This document shows positions 41,440 through 50,698 of a DNA stretch of 64,000 bases, one piece after another. Location: assembly GCF_002846395.1 (NCBI RefSeq), contig NZ_PJMU01000001.1, positions 1,240,001-1,304,000 of the forward strand, given 5' to 3'. The notes under the pieces are model-generated. The model was given only the letters and a program-made list of their open reading frames with translations. It was not told the DNA's origin and did not search any database. Numbering within the stretch: the first letter of the stretch is position 1; each line of letters begins with the position of its first letter. The DNA is from Pontibacter ramchanderi. GTDB taxonomy: Bacteria > Bacteroidota > Bacteroidia > Cytophagales > Hymenobacteraceae. A program made the position numbers and the translations under genes.

Positions 41440-44061
41440 ATGAATACAATTTCCACTCAGGAGACTAAGTGGGCGGGGACAACTTTGCCTACTTTGCTGC
41501 TCACACTCGTAGCCTTTCTAATCTCGGTAGGCTTCGTTCAGGCCCAGACATACAGCGGGCCATTAGTAATCACCAAAGGAGGTACTTACACAGGTAACTG
41601 GGAGTCAAGAGACTCAGAAGTAGCCGCTGTTGATGTACGTACTTCTGAACCTGTAATCATCGTCAATTCAAACATTCGCGGCGCCGGTTACCTGATCAAA
41701 AGCTGGGGCTATGCTGCCAACATCACGGTAAAGCATACCAAAGGCTATGGTCTGACACCAACCCCTTTCAAAGACTATAAGAAACCACGTCGTTTCGTTA
41801 CGGTAAACAATTTCAAAAATGTGGTAGTGGAGAACTGCTACCTCGAAGGCACAGCCGGTATCTACATTGGCACGCGCTACGAAGGTGACGGATCTACTAA
41901 CAACACCGTAAAAATCCGCTACAACAAGGCTAAGAACATTGACGGCCGCGTATACGGTGGTCAGCGTGAGCACTCTCAGTTTGCGCAGTTCAACTACCGT
42001 GGCAACCTGCCACACGCCGAAATCGCCTGGAACGAGGTGATCAACGAGCCGAACAAGTCGCTGGTGGAGGACAACATCAACCTGTCCAACTCACGCGGCA
42101 CGTCTGCCTCTCCGATCCGTGTCCACAACAACTATATCCAGGGAGCTTACCCTTACCCAGCCACAGAAACGAAGTTCTCGGGCGGCGGTATCATCGCCGA
42201 CTCCTGGTACCAGGACGGCATGGGCGACCCGGCTGCAGTAGCCACTGCCTACGTGAAGGTATACGACAACCAGACCGTAAACATCGGTAACTACAACTAT
42301 GCCATTGCAGGCGGCAACAACATCGAGGTATACAACAACAGAGGGGTAAACTCTGGCTTGTTCGACGATGGCACGCGCGTAAACACGCACAACGTGGGCC
42401 TCTATGGCTACGACTACTATAAGAAAGGCGCCACCTTCAATGCCGTGATGCGTAACAACCTGACAGGTGTTATGAGCCAGGGTAGCCTGTTCGACAAAAA
42501 CTATTTCCCTGACGGGCTGGTGAAGAACGAGAACAACCCTTATGTTGGTGTACTGATCACAAAGCAGCACGAAAAGAATGAATACACAACCTGGTTGAAC
42601 AAACTGAGCAGCAACGGCATCGTACTTGGCCCTAACGGCACTACGCAGCCGACACAACCAGAGCCTACTCCAACTCCAACAGATCCGATTTCTACAGAGC
42701 CTGCCCTGACACCTCCAACCTCTGGTGGCTCAACTGGCTCTGCAACTGAACCTACTGGCACAGGCAAGATCACCCGCGATTTCTGGAATAACGTGCACGG
42801 CTCTACTGTGAGCGTGATCCCGGTGAACACCAAGCCCGTTTCGACCACCCAGCTCAGCTCTTTCGAGGCCCCGACCGGCCAGGGCAACAACTACGGCCAG
42901 CGCATCCGCGGCTACGTGACGGCCCCAGCCTCTGGCCAGTACACCTTCTGGATCGCCGCCGACGACGTGGCCGAGCTCTACCTGAGCACCAGCGAGGACC
43001 CGGCCAGAAAGACCCGCATCGCCCTGTCCAGCACCTGGACCAACCCGCGCGAGTGGACCAAGACGGCGGGCCAGCAGTCGGCCAAGATCACCCTGGAGGC
43101 CGGCAAGCGCTACTACATCGAGGCCCTGATGCTGCAGGGCGGCGGCGGCGACAACCTGGCCGTGGGCTGGCAGCTGCCGAACGGCACCATGGAGCGCCCG
43201 ATCGCTGCAAACAGACTGTCTGAAATGGGAAGCACTGCACCTGTGGCTACCGCTCCTGTAACAACGGCGCCAGTTGGCAAGATCACCCGCGATTTCTGGA
43301 ATAACGTGCACGGCTCTACTGTGAGCGTGATCCCGGTGAACACCAAGCCCGTTTCGACCACCCAGCTCAGCTCTTTCGAGGCCCCGACCGGCCAGGGCAA
43401 CAACTACGGCCAGCGCATCCGCGGCTACGTGACGGCCCCAGCCTCTGGCCAGTACACCTTCTGGATCGCCGCCGACGACGTGGCCGAGCTCTACCTGAGC
43501 ACCAGCGAGGACCCGGCCAGAAAGACCCGCATCGCCCTGTCCAGCACCTGGACCAACCCGCGCGAGTGGACCAAGACGGCGGGCCAGCAGTCGGCCAAGA
43601 TCACCCTGGAGGCCGGCAAGCGCTACTACATCGAGGCCCTGATGCTGCAGGGCGGCGGCGGCGACAACCTGGCCGTGGGCTGGCAGCTGCCGAACGGCAC
43701 CATGGAGCGCCCGATCGCCGGAAACAGACTGTCTCCGATCGAGACACTGACTGCTTCTTCGTCATCAGCCCTTACTGCTGAGACAGCGGACACTAACATC
43801 AGCTTCGAAAAAGTAAGCGCCTACCCTAACCCGTTCAACGACGTGGTAACACTGGACCTGGGCAATGAAGAGATCAAGCTGCAGCAAGTAGTTATTCTGG
43901 ACCAGGCTGGCACAGTAGTGTACAAGGAAGAAAACCTGAAGGTAGAAAACAACAAGCTGGTGATGAACCTGGCTGCTACCGGACTTAGAGCTGGTCTCTA
44001 CTTCCTGAAGTATACTGATACCGCTGGCAAGAGCGCGACCATTAAGTTGATCAAAGAGTAA
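41440..44061 (+). CDS. Secreted beta-helix protein with twin PA14-like domains and T9SS sorting domain (paralogue 2)
   Basis: From ATG 41440 the protein is 873 aa: signal peptide ending FVQAQ, beta-helix (about 20-390) closely related to paralogue 1, a Pro/Thr linker (TQPTQPEPTPTPTDP), two PA14-like carbohydrate-binding modules encoded by 42763-43205 and 43276-43718 (identical over 443 bp), and a C-terminal type A T9SS domain (VSAYPNPFNDVVTLDL to GKSATIKLIKE). Expected to be secreted through the outer membrane and retained on the surface, acting on or binding exopolysaccharide. The earlier frame start at 41389 would hide the signal peptide. Ends at a strong terminator. Confidence 0.83.
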   Translation: MNTISTQETKWAGTTLPTLLLTLVAFLISVGFVQAQTYSGPLVITKGGTYTGNWESRDSEVAAVDVRTSEPVIIVNSNIRGAGYLIKSWGYAANITVKHTKGYGLTPTPFKDYKKPRRFVTVNNFKNVVVENCYLEGTAGIYIGTRYEGDGSTNNTVKIRYNKAKNIDGRVYGGQREHSQFAQFNYRGNLPHAEIAWNEVINEPNKSLVEDNINLSNSRGTSASPIRVHNNYIQGAYPYPATETKFSGGGIIADSWYQDGMGDPAAVATAYVKVYDNQTVNIGNYNYAIAGGNNIEVYNNRGVNSGLFDDGTRVNTHNVGLYGYDYYKKGATFNAVMRNNLTGVMSQGSLFDKNYFPDGLVKNENNPYVGVLITKQHEKNEYTTWLNKLSSNGIVLGPNGTTQPTQPEPTPTPTDPISTEPALTPPTSGGSTGSATEPTGTGKITRDFWNNVHGSTVSVIPVNTKPVSTTQLSSFEAPTGQGNNYGQRIRGYVTAPASGQYTFWIAADDVAELYLSTSEDPARKTRIALSSTWTNPREWTKTAGQQSAKITLEAGKRYYIEALMLQGGGGDNLAVGWQLPNGTMERPIAANRLSEMGSTAPVATAPVTTAPVGKITRDFWNNVHGSTVSVIPVNTKPVSTTQLSSFEAPTGQGNNYGQRIRGYVTAPASGQYTFWIAADDVAELYLSTSEDPARKTRIALSSTWTNPREWTKTAGQQSAKITLEAGKRYYIEALMLQGGGGDNLAVGWQLPNGTMERPIAGNRLSPIETLTASSSSALTAETADTNISFEKVSAYPNPFNDVVTLDLGNEEIKLQQVVILDQAGTVVYKEENLKVENNKLVMNLAATGLRAGLYFLKYTDTAGKSATIKLIKE
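42763..43205 (+). repeat. 443-bp exact direct repeat, copy 1 (PA14-like domain)
   Basis: Identical base for base to 43276-43718 (offset 513 bp). Begins GGCAAGATCACCCGC and ends GAGCGCCCGATCGC. Codons are nearly all C- or G-ending, unlike the flanking parts of the same gene, and no GGTATA motif occurs inside. Confidence 0.93.
43276..43718 (+). repeat. 443-bp exact direct repeat, copy 2 (PA14-like domain)
   Basis: Second copy of the identical unit, separated from copy 1 by a 70-bp Ala/Thr/Val linker (TAPVATAPVTTAPV). Followed by a short Ser/Ala/Thr linker and the T9SS domain. Confidence 0.93.
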
Positions 44062-44143
44062 CGCATACAAGCAGAAAATCTTCCTGACTTTAGAAAGGAA
44101 GAAGAGACAGTACATACCAACGGTTGACTAAGGCCAGCCGGAA

Positions 44144-44187
44144 ACAAAAGAAGCGGCGCAGGAAAATTCCTGCGCCGCTTCTTTTGT
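44144..44187 (+). terminator. Strong rho-independent terminator after T9SS beta-helix gene
   Basis: ACAAAAGAAGCGGCGCAGG (44144-44162) and its perfect complement (44169-44187), a 19-bp stem with a six-base loop, ending CTTCTTTTGT. One of the strongest in the window. Confidence 0.9.
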
Positions 44188-44297
44188 TCTGTGGTATCTA
44201 AACCTCTATTTAGTAAGACACGAAATAGAACTACTGGTACCAAATTATTAAACAGTAACAACAAAACAGCTGGATAGCCAGGTGTTTTATGTTTTTA

Positions 44298-44777
44298 CTA
44301 TCTCTTGCGTGTGAATCTCCAGGTATATACGCCTACCTTGGAAGTCGTTTTTTCAGACTCAGCGGCTTCTTCCGGAAAACCAGCCCATGGCTTTTCTTCT
44401 ATCCAGGTCATCTCTGAATCTGAAATAGCAGCTATTTTGTACTGTCCCTTGTCGGCACCGCGCTGTATTTCAATGATAGTCGTATCAGCTGGGTTTGGGA
44501 AGGTATAGTTCATCACTTCCGGAGAGCCTCCCGGCACTGTAACAGTCAGTCGTTTTCCGTCAAAACCAAAGGTTGTCTGATATTGCACAGAGTCAGAGTA
44601 CATCACTTCATCATCCATGGAGTAATACACCCTTTTGATCATCGTGTTCGTCCAGTCGCCGCGCATCTTGGCATCAATCTCAGAAACTGCTGGTTCCAGT
44701 TTCTCATCCTTCTCATCATCGCAGGAAGTGAGAAAAAAGGCAAAAAACAATATGGGTAATAGCAATAGCTTTTTCAT
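44298..44777 (-). CDS. Hypothetical lipoprotein
   Basis: A 159-aa lipoprotein with signal KKLLLLPILFFAFFLTSC (lipobox Cys19), then an acidic linker (DDEKDEKLEP). The body is beta-rich with alternating hydrophobic strands (YQTTFGFDGKRLTVTVPGG; YKIAAISDSEMTWIEE; YTWRFTRKR), suggesting a small lipocalin-like barrel as seen in many short Bacteroidota lipoproteins. I do not recognise the family. It is convergent with the T9SS beta-helix gene and separated from it by the terminator. Confidence 0.7.
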   Translation of the reverse strand: MKKLLLLPILFFAFFLTSCDDEKDEKLEPAVSEIDAKMRGDWTNTMIKRVYYSMDDEVMYSDSVQYQTTFGFDGKRLTVTVPGGSPEVMNYTFPNPADTTIIEIQRGADKGQYKIAAISDSEMTWIEEKPWAGFPEEAAESEKTTSKVGVYTWRFTRKR

Positions 44778-45109
44778 AAAATATAAGAATTTAGATAAGT
44801 AAAGGAAATTCGATTTTGATGTCAGACCGTTTTTTTGACCCGGAAAATATGATGTATTTTCACACCTAGTACGAACAGTATGGGGCAGGGTTTATCAAAA
44901 ATCTAATAAATGCGATATAATTTTTAAAAGTAACTGTCATTGAATGCCTTACTGAAAGTTTTATCATTTAATCCTATTTGCATATCCCAGTTTTTTTCCA
45001 CGCTTTAGTACTTATTTGTGTTAATAAACAGCCTCCGCACTTCCAAATTCTTGTATGTAAGAGCCATAAACCAAATTCATGTGTATACCTTGTTAGTGAC
45101 CATACCTGA
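44778..45109. other. AT-rich gap between two minus-strand secreted-protein genes
   Basis: 332 bp with no gene. Holds a TATACC at 45083 near the LamG gene's stop. Nothing else recognised. Confidence 0.5.
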
Positions 45110-47401
45110 TCATCGGGCCACCACGAGCTTACGGTTGAGTGTTTTGTTGCTTCCGGCCACGGTCAGGTTATAAATGCCGGGCTTTAACGACGCCTCAACT
45201 GGCATGACCAGGTATAGCTCCCCGAGTTCATTCGTACGCACTTGCCGGCTGTGCACCTGTCGGCCAGCACCATCGGTTATCATAAAGGTGACGTCCTCGT
45301 TTTCCTTCAGATTGGCCACCTCTATGGTTATCTCATCACGCACCGCTGCCGGGTTCGGGTATACCCTGAATGAGGAGGCGGCAAGCGATCTGTCCTGTAC
45401 CAGGATGATGTTGGAGTAAGTGGCGCTTCCGTCCAGGCGCACCAAACGAAGCCTGTAATAACCCTGGTCCTTTAGGGGCGTTTCATCGGTATAGGTATAG
45501 TCGATTGTGGCGGTTGTGGTACCCGAGGCCTTTACCTGACCAATGGCCGTGAAATTCTCGCCATCCTGGGACCGCTCTATTTCAAAATAGTTTGTCTCGA
45601 GCTCGTAAAGGGTACGCCAGTCCAGCACTACATTTTTCTGGCTGAAGCTTTCGCCATCCACGTAGCGTCCGTTAAAAGTCAGGATTTGTGTCAGGCTGTT
45701 GTACACATCCACGAAGCGCTCCCGGATCTCATCTGGCGAAAGGGCTCTGCCAAAAAGCTTTACTTCGTCGAGGTCGCCGTCGTAGTGGTAACTGTTGAGC
45801 ATGCTCGCATTAAAGTACCCGATGGTAACAGGCGAGCGGCTGCTGAAACCGAAATCATGGCCAAAACTGCCCGAGGCCACCTGTTCACCGTCTACATACA
45901 GCCTGGTAGCGCCAGCGCCTCCGTCACGCACCACCACTACCTGGTGCCAGGCGCCGTCGTTCAGTTTGGGTCCGGCGCCGCCTACGTAATTGCCCTTAAA
46001 CTCAATATCCGGTAAGTAAAAACCGGCCCTTCGGTCTTTGTCGAGGCCTAGCCACCACTGCGACGGCGAGTCGGTGGCATGGCGCCCGAGCAGCACCTGG
46101 TTCTGGGCCTCGCTACTTCCCTCCCGGGTTTCGGTGCGCAACCAAAGCTCGATGGTGAATGTCTCATTGGCTTTCCAGTCGAAGTTCGGGCTTCCGATCA
46201 CATCCAGCCCGGTATCTCGTCCGTTAAATCGCTGTGCTCCCCCTACCACGCCTTTCACGGAGGCAGGACGGCTCCTTTCCTTTACCACCGCATCAATGGG
46301 CGTGTACACGTCCCGATATTTGGAGCCGGAGGTTTCGTTCAGCATCCAGTGATGGAGCATCCCGATCTTCTCCTCCGTAGCAGCCCTTACCTCGATCTGG
46401 AAGCGTTGCGGGGCGCTTTCTCCATGGCTGTTACTGGCTCTCACCTCCACCGTAACGTTTCCGGCAGCCTGCGGCACCCAGGAGATAAGGCCCGTACTTG
46501 CGTTGATAGTCATTCCATTGGGGCCTGAAATCAGGATATAACTCGGGGCAGGTTTACCAGCCGCATTCACATCATACCGGTACTGCTGATTGACTGTGCC
46601 GAAGGTGATAGGCTGTGATACGATCTCGGGCTTTACCGCCTCAGGACCGCAGTAACTGCCCGATCCCTGGTTGTAGCGGTTGCGCATCTCCTGCTCCGAA
46701 AGGTTCCGGTTGTAAACCAGAAACTCGTCCAGAATGCCATCAAAAAAATATTTGGAGTCGATGTCGATATACCCGATTGTGACAGGGCTGGAAGACTCCA
46801 TGCTACCACGGTATTCCTTTGTTTCAATTCTCCTGTCATCTACCCGAAAGCCGTCAACGTACAGTTTCGTGATCTGGGGGCCACCTTCCCGCACCACCGC
46901 AATGTGGTGCCACTTGCCGTCGTACAGGTTTACGGCTTTCAGGTAATCCGTCAGGGTATGGGCCTCCCCGTAATTATCCTTCATATCGAACACGGCATAC
47001 CCTTCGGGGTTTACGCCCAGCCACCACGCACTTAAACCGTTGCCAGACTTACGTCCGATGATCACCTGGTTAGAGGACTTGCGGTTTACCTGCACCCATA
47101 CCTCCATTGAGAAGCTGGTGTTGGGTCCCCATTCAAAATTGTTGATTTGGCTAAACTGCAGCCCGGCCCCAGCACCGTTGAATCGCTGCCCGCCAGCGAA
47201 GCGGCCAACGGCAGGCTCAGGACAGGCGGTGCAGGTGGCGCTGGTGTTGGTCACGTAATCGGTGTAGTTGCCGGCTATCTTTTCGTCGAACCCGAAGTGA
47301 TGCACCAAGCCAGAAGGGCAAGCAGTTTGAGCCACCGCTATACCTGAAATAGCAAAGCCCCATAACACGCTAAGTGTGGTCGTGAAGGCCAGTTTGCGCA
47401 T
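45110..47401 (-). CDS. Secreted LamG-domain protein with T9SS sorting domain
   Basis: From the ATG at 47401 (MRKLAFTTT) 763 aa. Signal peptide ending GIAVAQ; first LamG/concanavalin-like domain (LVHHFGFDEKIAGNYTDYV to FDGILDEFLVYNRNLSEQEM); a putative Ig-like He_PIG domain (FGTVNQQYRYDVNAAGKPAP); second LamG domain (MLHHWMLNETSGSKYRDV to YDGDLDEVKLFGRALSPDEI); a fibronectin-like segment (VVLDWRTLYELETNYFEIERSQDG); and a type A T9SS C-terminal domain (FRVYPNPAAVRDEITIEV). The two LamG copies suggest glycan binding. Extracellular by inference. Paired GGTATA motifs stand in its 5' leader (47424-47443). Confidence 0.87.
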   Translation of the reverse strand: MRKLAFTTTLSVLWGFAISGIAVAQTACPSGLVHHFGFDEKIAGNYTDYVTNTSATCTACPEPAVGRFAGGQRFNGAGAGLQFSQINNFEWGPNTSFSMEVWVQVNRKSSNQVIIGRKSGNGLSAWWLGVNPEGYAVFDMKDNYGEAHTLTDYLKAVNLYDGKWHHIAVVREGGPQITKLYVDGFRVDDRRIETKEYRGSMESSSPVTIGYIDIDSKYFFDGILDEFLVYNRNLSEQEMRNRYNQGSGSYCGPEAVKPEIVSQPITFGTVNQQYRYDVNAAGKPAPSYILISGPNGMTINASTGLISWVPQAAGNVTVEVRASNSHGESAPQRFQIEVRAATEEKIGMLHHWMLNETSGSKYRDVYTPIDAVVKERSRPASVKGVVGGAQRFNGRDTGLDVIGSPNFDWKANETFTIELWLRTETREGSSEAQNQVLLGRHATDSPSQWWLGLDKDRRAGFYLPDIEFKGNYVGGAGPKLNDGAWHQVVVVRDGGAGATRLYVDGEQVASGSFGHDFGFSSRSPVTIGYFNASMLNSYHYDGDLDEVKLFGRALSPDEIRERFVDVYNSLTQILTFNGRYVDGESFSQKNVVLDWRTLYELETNYFEIERSQDGENFTAIGQVKASGTTTATIDYTYTDETPLKDQGYYRLRLVRLDGSATYSNIILVQDRSLAASSFRVYPNPAAVRDEITIEVANLKENEDVTFMITDGAGRQVHSRQVRTNELGELYLVMPVEASLKPGIYNLTVAGSNKTLNRKLVVAR

Positions 47402-48033
47402 AAAGCCCCATGTGTATGAAAAAAGGTATAGTTGAATATACCTGAAGGAAGATGCTATCATATAAGCTCACTATGTATCTGTATCACGGCACCTGTTCGA
47501 TGCGCGCTACGTTATATCGGGTTGCTTTTAGGTAAATTATCAGAGTCTTACAGCCGCTGTGCCAGGCACAATGCTGGTTCGCAACATTGCATGTCCTGTA
47601 CGAGGAGTATAGATTTACTGTTGTATTAGAGTACAATAATATTACGCCTAAGCAGCTCAGATGTTCGGCTTAGACCCATACTTAAATTGTCCATAAAACT
47701 GAAGGCCCGAAAGAAAGCCGCAGAGGGTGTTATGGTGACAAAAAAACAGGCAACTGACATTCTGGTAACACAACACACCTGCACTTATCTGTTGTAAGAG
47801 CAGAACCCTTATACCTGCCAATGCAATTTTTTTGTTTCATAAACAGCCATTTGAAATCTGTTACGTATAGAGGGCAATACAATTACAACGGTGCTTCTAT
47901 CACAGCCGGATAACGCTAAAGTGTTTGACTTTGCCCCTGTTGGCAGCAAGTTTGCAAAGCGGCGATCGGTCAGGGGAAGTGACCACTTTACCAGGATCTA
48001 TACGCTTCTCTTTATTCAAAACGGCGTCTGCAT
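47402..48033. other. Divergent intergenic region before O-acetylation genes
   Basis: 632 bp between divergent LamG and MBOAT genes. Contains an inverted GGTATA pair (AGGTATA 47424-47430, TATACCT 47437-47443) and a TATACC at 47810. No gene or exact TAnnTTTG box found. Confidence 0.55.
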
Positions 48034-49512
48034 ATGTTATTCAACTCCATTGAATTCTTCATATTCTTCCCGGTAGTAGTTACTCTATACTTTTTGACAC
48101 CTTTCAACAGAAGGTGGCTTGTGCTGTTGTTGGCCAGTTACTACTTCTACGCTTCGTGGCGGCCCGCCTATACCTTGATCCTGATCGGGTCTACATTGGT
48201 CGACTATTTTTGCGGCCGGGCCATGGGCAGGTATACCGACGATGAAAAACAAAGACGAAAGCCTTTCCTATACCTGTCGCTGCTTTCCAACTTAGGCATA
48301 CTCGGCTTGTTCAAGTACTACAACTTCTTCAACGACAGCGCCCGGGAGGTGGCTTCGGCCCTGAACATGGGGTATGCTGTGCCTGCTTTCGAGCTGCTGC
48401 TTCCGATGGGCATCTCCTTCTATACCTTCCAGACGATGAGCTACTCGCTCGATGTGTACCATGGCCGCATCAAACCGGAGCGCCACCTGGGCGTGTTCGC
48501 GCTGTTCGTCACCTTTTTCCCGCAGCTGGTGGCCGGCCCGATCGAGCGGGCAGGCAATTTACTGGGGCAGCTCAAATCACACCACGAATTCAGCTACGAA
48601 CGCGTGGTAGGTGGCCTGCGGCGCATGGGCTGGGGCTTTTTCAAGAAGATCATGATCGCGGACAACCTGGCTTTGATGGTGAATCAGGTATACAACAACC
48701 CCACCGACTACGAAGGCATCTCGCTCATCATCGCTACCGTCTTTTTTGCTTTCCAGATCTACTGCGACTTCTCCGGCTATTCCGATATCGCCATCGGGGC
48801 GGCGCAGGTCATGGGTTTCCGGCTGATGGAGAACTTCCGTCGGCCCTATTACTCCAAGAGCATTTCAGAATTCTGGAGCCGCTGGCATATTTCGCTCTCG
48901 TCCTGGTTTAGGGACTACCTCTACATTCCGCTGGGCGGCAACCGGGTGGTGAAGTGGCGGTGGTACTACAACCTGTTCATCACGTTCCTGGTGAGCGGGC
49001 TGTGGCATGGCGCCAACTGGACCTTTGTGGTGTGGGGGGCCCTGCACGGTTTTTACCTGGTGTTTGCCATCGTGACAGCCAAACAACGGGATGCCCTGGC
49101 CAACTCGCTTGGCCTTACCCGCTGGCCACAGCTTTACAAATGGGTGCAGGTGCTGAGTGTGTTCACGCTGGTGCTTTTTTCGTGGGTGTTCTTCCGGGCA
49201 AATTCCCTGGCAGACGCGCTCTATATCTTACAGAGCAGTGTGGCAGGTATAGGTAACATAAGGCAACTGCTGGCAGGTATAGACCTGCAGCACCTCCTGT
49301 TCATGGACCAGGGCTTCAAGGTTTTTGCCGTGTCGGTTATCTCCATCCTGATCATGGAAACGGTGCACCTGCTCCAGCGGCACGGCAGCGTGTCGCAATT
49401 AATTGGCCAGAGACCGGCCGTGGTGCGCTGGGGCCTGTATTATGCGGCCATTGTGGCAGTATTGCTGTTGGGACAGTTTGGGCACCAGGAGTTTATTTAC
49501 TTTCAGTTTTAA
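48034..49512 (+). CDS. MBOAT-family O-acyltransferase, AlgI-like
   Basis: A 492-aa membrane-bound O-acyltransferase with about ten helices. The N-terminal SIEFFIFFPVVVTLYFLTP, GISFYTFQTMSYSLDVYHGRI and the catalytic-site pattern FLVSGLWHGANWTFVVWGALHG (active histidine at about 324) identify AlgI/PatA/DltB-type proteins. It would pass acetyl groups from cytosolic acetyl-CoA to the periplasmic partner. The next gene starts directly at its stop, and codes for the SGNH partner. Confidence 0.92.
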   Translation: MLFNSIEFFIFFPVVVTLYFLTPFNRRWLVLLLASYYFYASWRPAYTLILIGSTLVDYFCGRAMGRYTDDEKQRRKPFLYLSLLSNLGILGLFKYYNFFNDSAREVASALNMGYAVPAFELLLPMGISFYTFQTMSYSLDVYHGRIKPERHLGVFALFVTFFPQLVAGPIERAGNLLGQLKSHHEFSYERVVGGLRRMGWGFFKKIMIADNLALMVNQVYNNPTDYEGISLIIATVFFAFQIYCDFSGYSDIAIGAAQVMGFRLMENFRRPYYSKSISEFWSRWHISLSSWFRDYLYIPLGGNRVVKWRWYYNLFITFLVSGLWHGANWTFVVWGALHGFYLVFAIVTAKQRDALANSLGLTRWPQLYKWVQVLSVFTLVLFSWVFFRANSLADALYILQSSVAGIGNIRQLLAGIDLQHLLFMDQGFKVFAVSVISILIMETVHLLQRHGSVSQLIGQRPAVVRWGLYYAAIVAVLLLGQFGHQEFIYFQF

Positions 49513-50637
49513 ATGGCACAGGTGAAGCAAAATAGCGATGTAAGGCGGCTCGTCGGAAAACTGATGTTGCTGGTGTTGCCTTTTGTGCTGTGGCCCCTGA
49601 TCGAAGCCATCGTACTGCCCATGGATTTCTTCACGTTCAGGGTATGGGAGACCATTTCAGTGAACAGTGTGCGGCTGCTGTCAGGACCATTTTACCCGAA
49701 CATGCATATGCGCATGGAGGAAGAAGGCGAATTGGCCCCGCGCACCCCGTATGCCGAGAAAAGACAGGTAGAATGGTACACTGACGCCTATGGCTACCGC
49801 AACCGCCACACCAGGGCCGAAGTGCTGCTGATCGGGGACTCCAATATTACAGGCGCCAAGCTGTCGCAGGATGAAACGCTGGCCGAAGTGCTGGAAAAAC
49901 AACTGGGGAAGGAGGTGTACTCCTTCGCTCCCGCCACCGTCAACCGCTTTCTGGGTACCAAACGTTTCGAAGAAAATCCGCCTGAGGTGGTGGTGGTTTC
50001 AAGCATCGAGCGCCGTATACCGGAGCTGCCTCCAGTGGGTGCCACAGGTATAGGCAACAAACTTCGCGACCGGACGGGCGCCATCATCTATGCATCGAAA
50101 GTACTCACCTGGCTGGCCGTGACGGCTGACCGCATCTCGAAGCTGGCGCTCTACCACCGCACCCTGGCCAACATCGAGCGCCGCTTTGGCAGAAAAGCGT
50201 ACATCCAATACCAGGATGAGTTTTTCATGGAGGGAGAGCACGCCAACCGCACCTTCAGCAACGAAGAGATAAGCCAAATGGCCGACGTACTGGCGGGTTA
50301 CAAACAGGCACTGGCCGAGCGCGGTATAACATTTGTGTTCATGCCTATACCTAACAAAGAAAACATCTACCACCAGCTACTGCCATCGGGCCGCAAACCG
50401 GATTTTCTGCCCCGCCTGACGGCTGAACTTGAGGGCCGAGGCGTGCACGTAGTGAGCCTGCAGGAAGCATTTGAACAACTTTACCACCATGAAAAAAAGA
50501 AACTTTATCCGGCAGATGACGGACATTGGAATGAAGTAGCCGTTGAAGCAGCCGCCAGCCTGCTTGCCAGGCATTTACAGCACAAGGAGAACCAAACGGA
50601 AAACAATACTCAGCATCTCGTAAAACAACTGGATTGA
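49513..50637 (+). CDS. AlgJ/AlgX-like SGNH O-acetyltransferase
   Basis: A 374-aa protein with an N-terminal helix (LVGKLMLLVLPFVLWPLIEAI) and a periplasmic SGNH-like domain: LLIGDSN (D109-S110, catalytic serine candidate) and the late DGHWNE box (D336, H338). These residues form the catalytic triad of AlgJ/AlgX-type enzymes that place acetyl groups on polysaccharides. It has no gap from the AlgI-like gene, so the two act as a cassette. It probably acetylates the exopolysaccharide made by this locus. Confidence 0.85.
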   Translation: MAQVKQNSDVRRLVGKLMLLVLPFVLWPLIEAIVLPMDFFTFRVWETISVNSVRLLSGPFYPNMHMRMEEEGELAPRTPYAEKRQVEWYTDAYGYRNRHTRAEVLLIGDSNITGAKLSQDETLAEVLEKQLGKEVYSFAPATVNRFLGTKRFEENPPEVVVVSSIERRIPELPPVGATGIGNKLRDRTGAIIYASKVLTWLAVTADRISKLALYHRTLANIERRFGRKAYIQYQDEFFMEGEHANRTFSNEEISQMADVLAGYKQALAERGITFVFMPIPNKENIYHQLLPSGRKPDFLPRLTAELEGRGVHVVSLQEAFEQLYHHEKKKLYPADDGHWNEVAVEAAASLLARHLQHKENQTENNTQHLVKQLD

Positions 50638-50698
50638 GGAAACCTTGCAGCCAAAACCGAATTACAAACGTATAGCCATTATTACTCACCGTATATAT

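Noticed and set aside
42763-43718. Possible insertion-sequence or CRISPR-like direct repeats
   Set aside because: The 443-bp repeats are in frame, encode a complete PA14-like domain each, and have no transposase or inverted ends.
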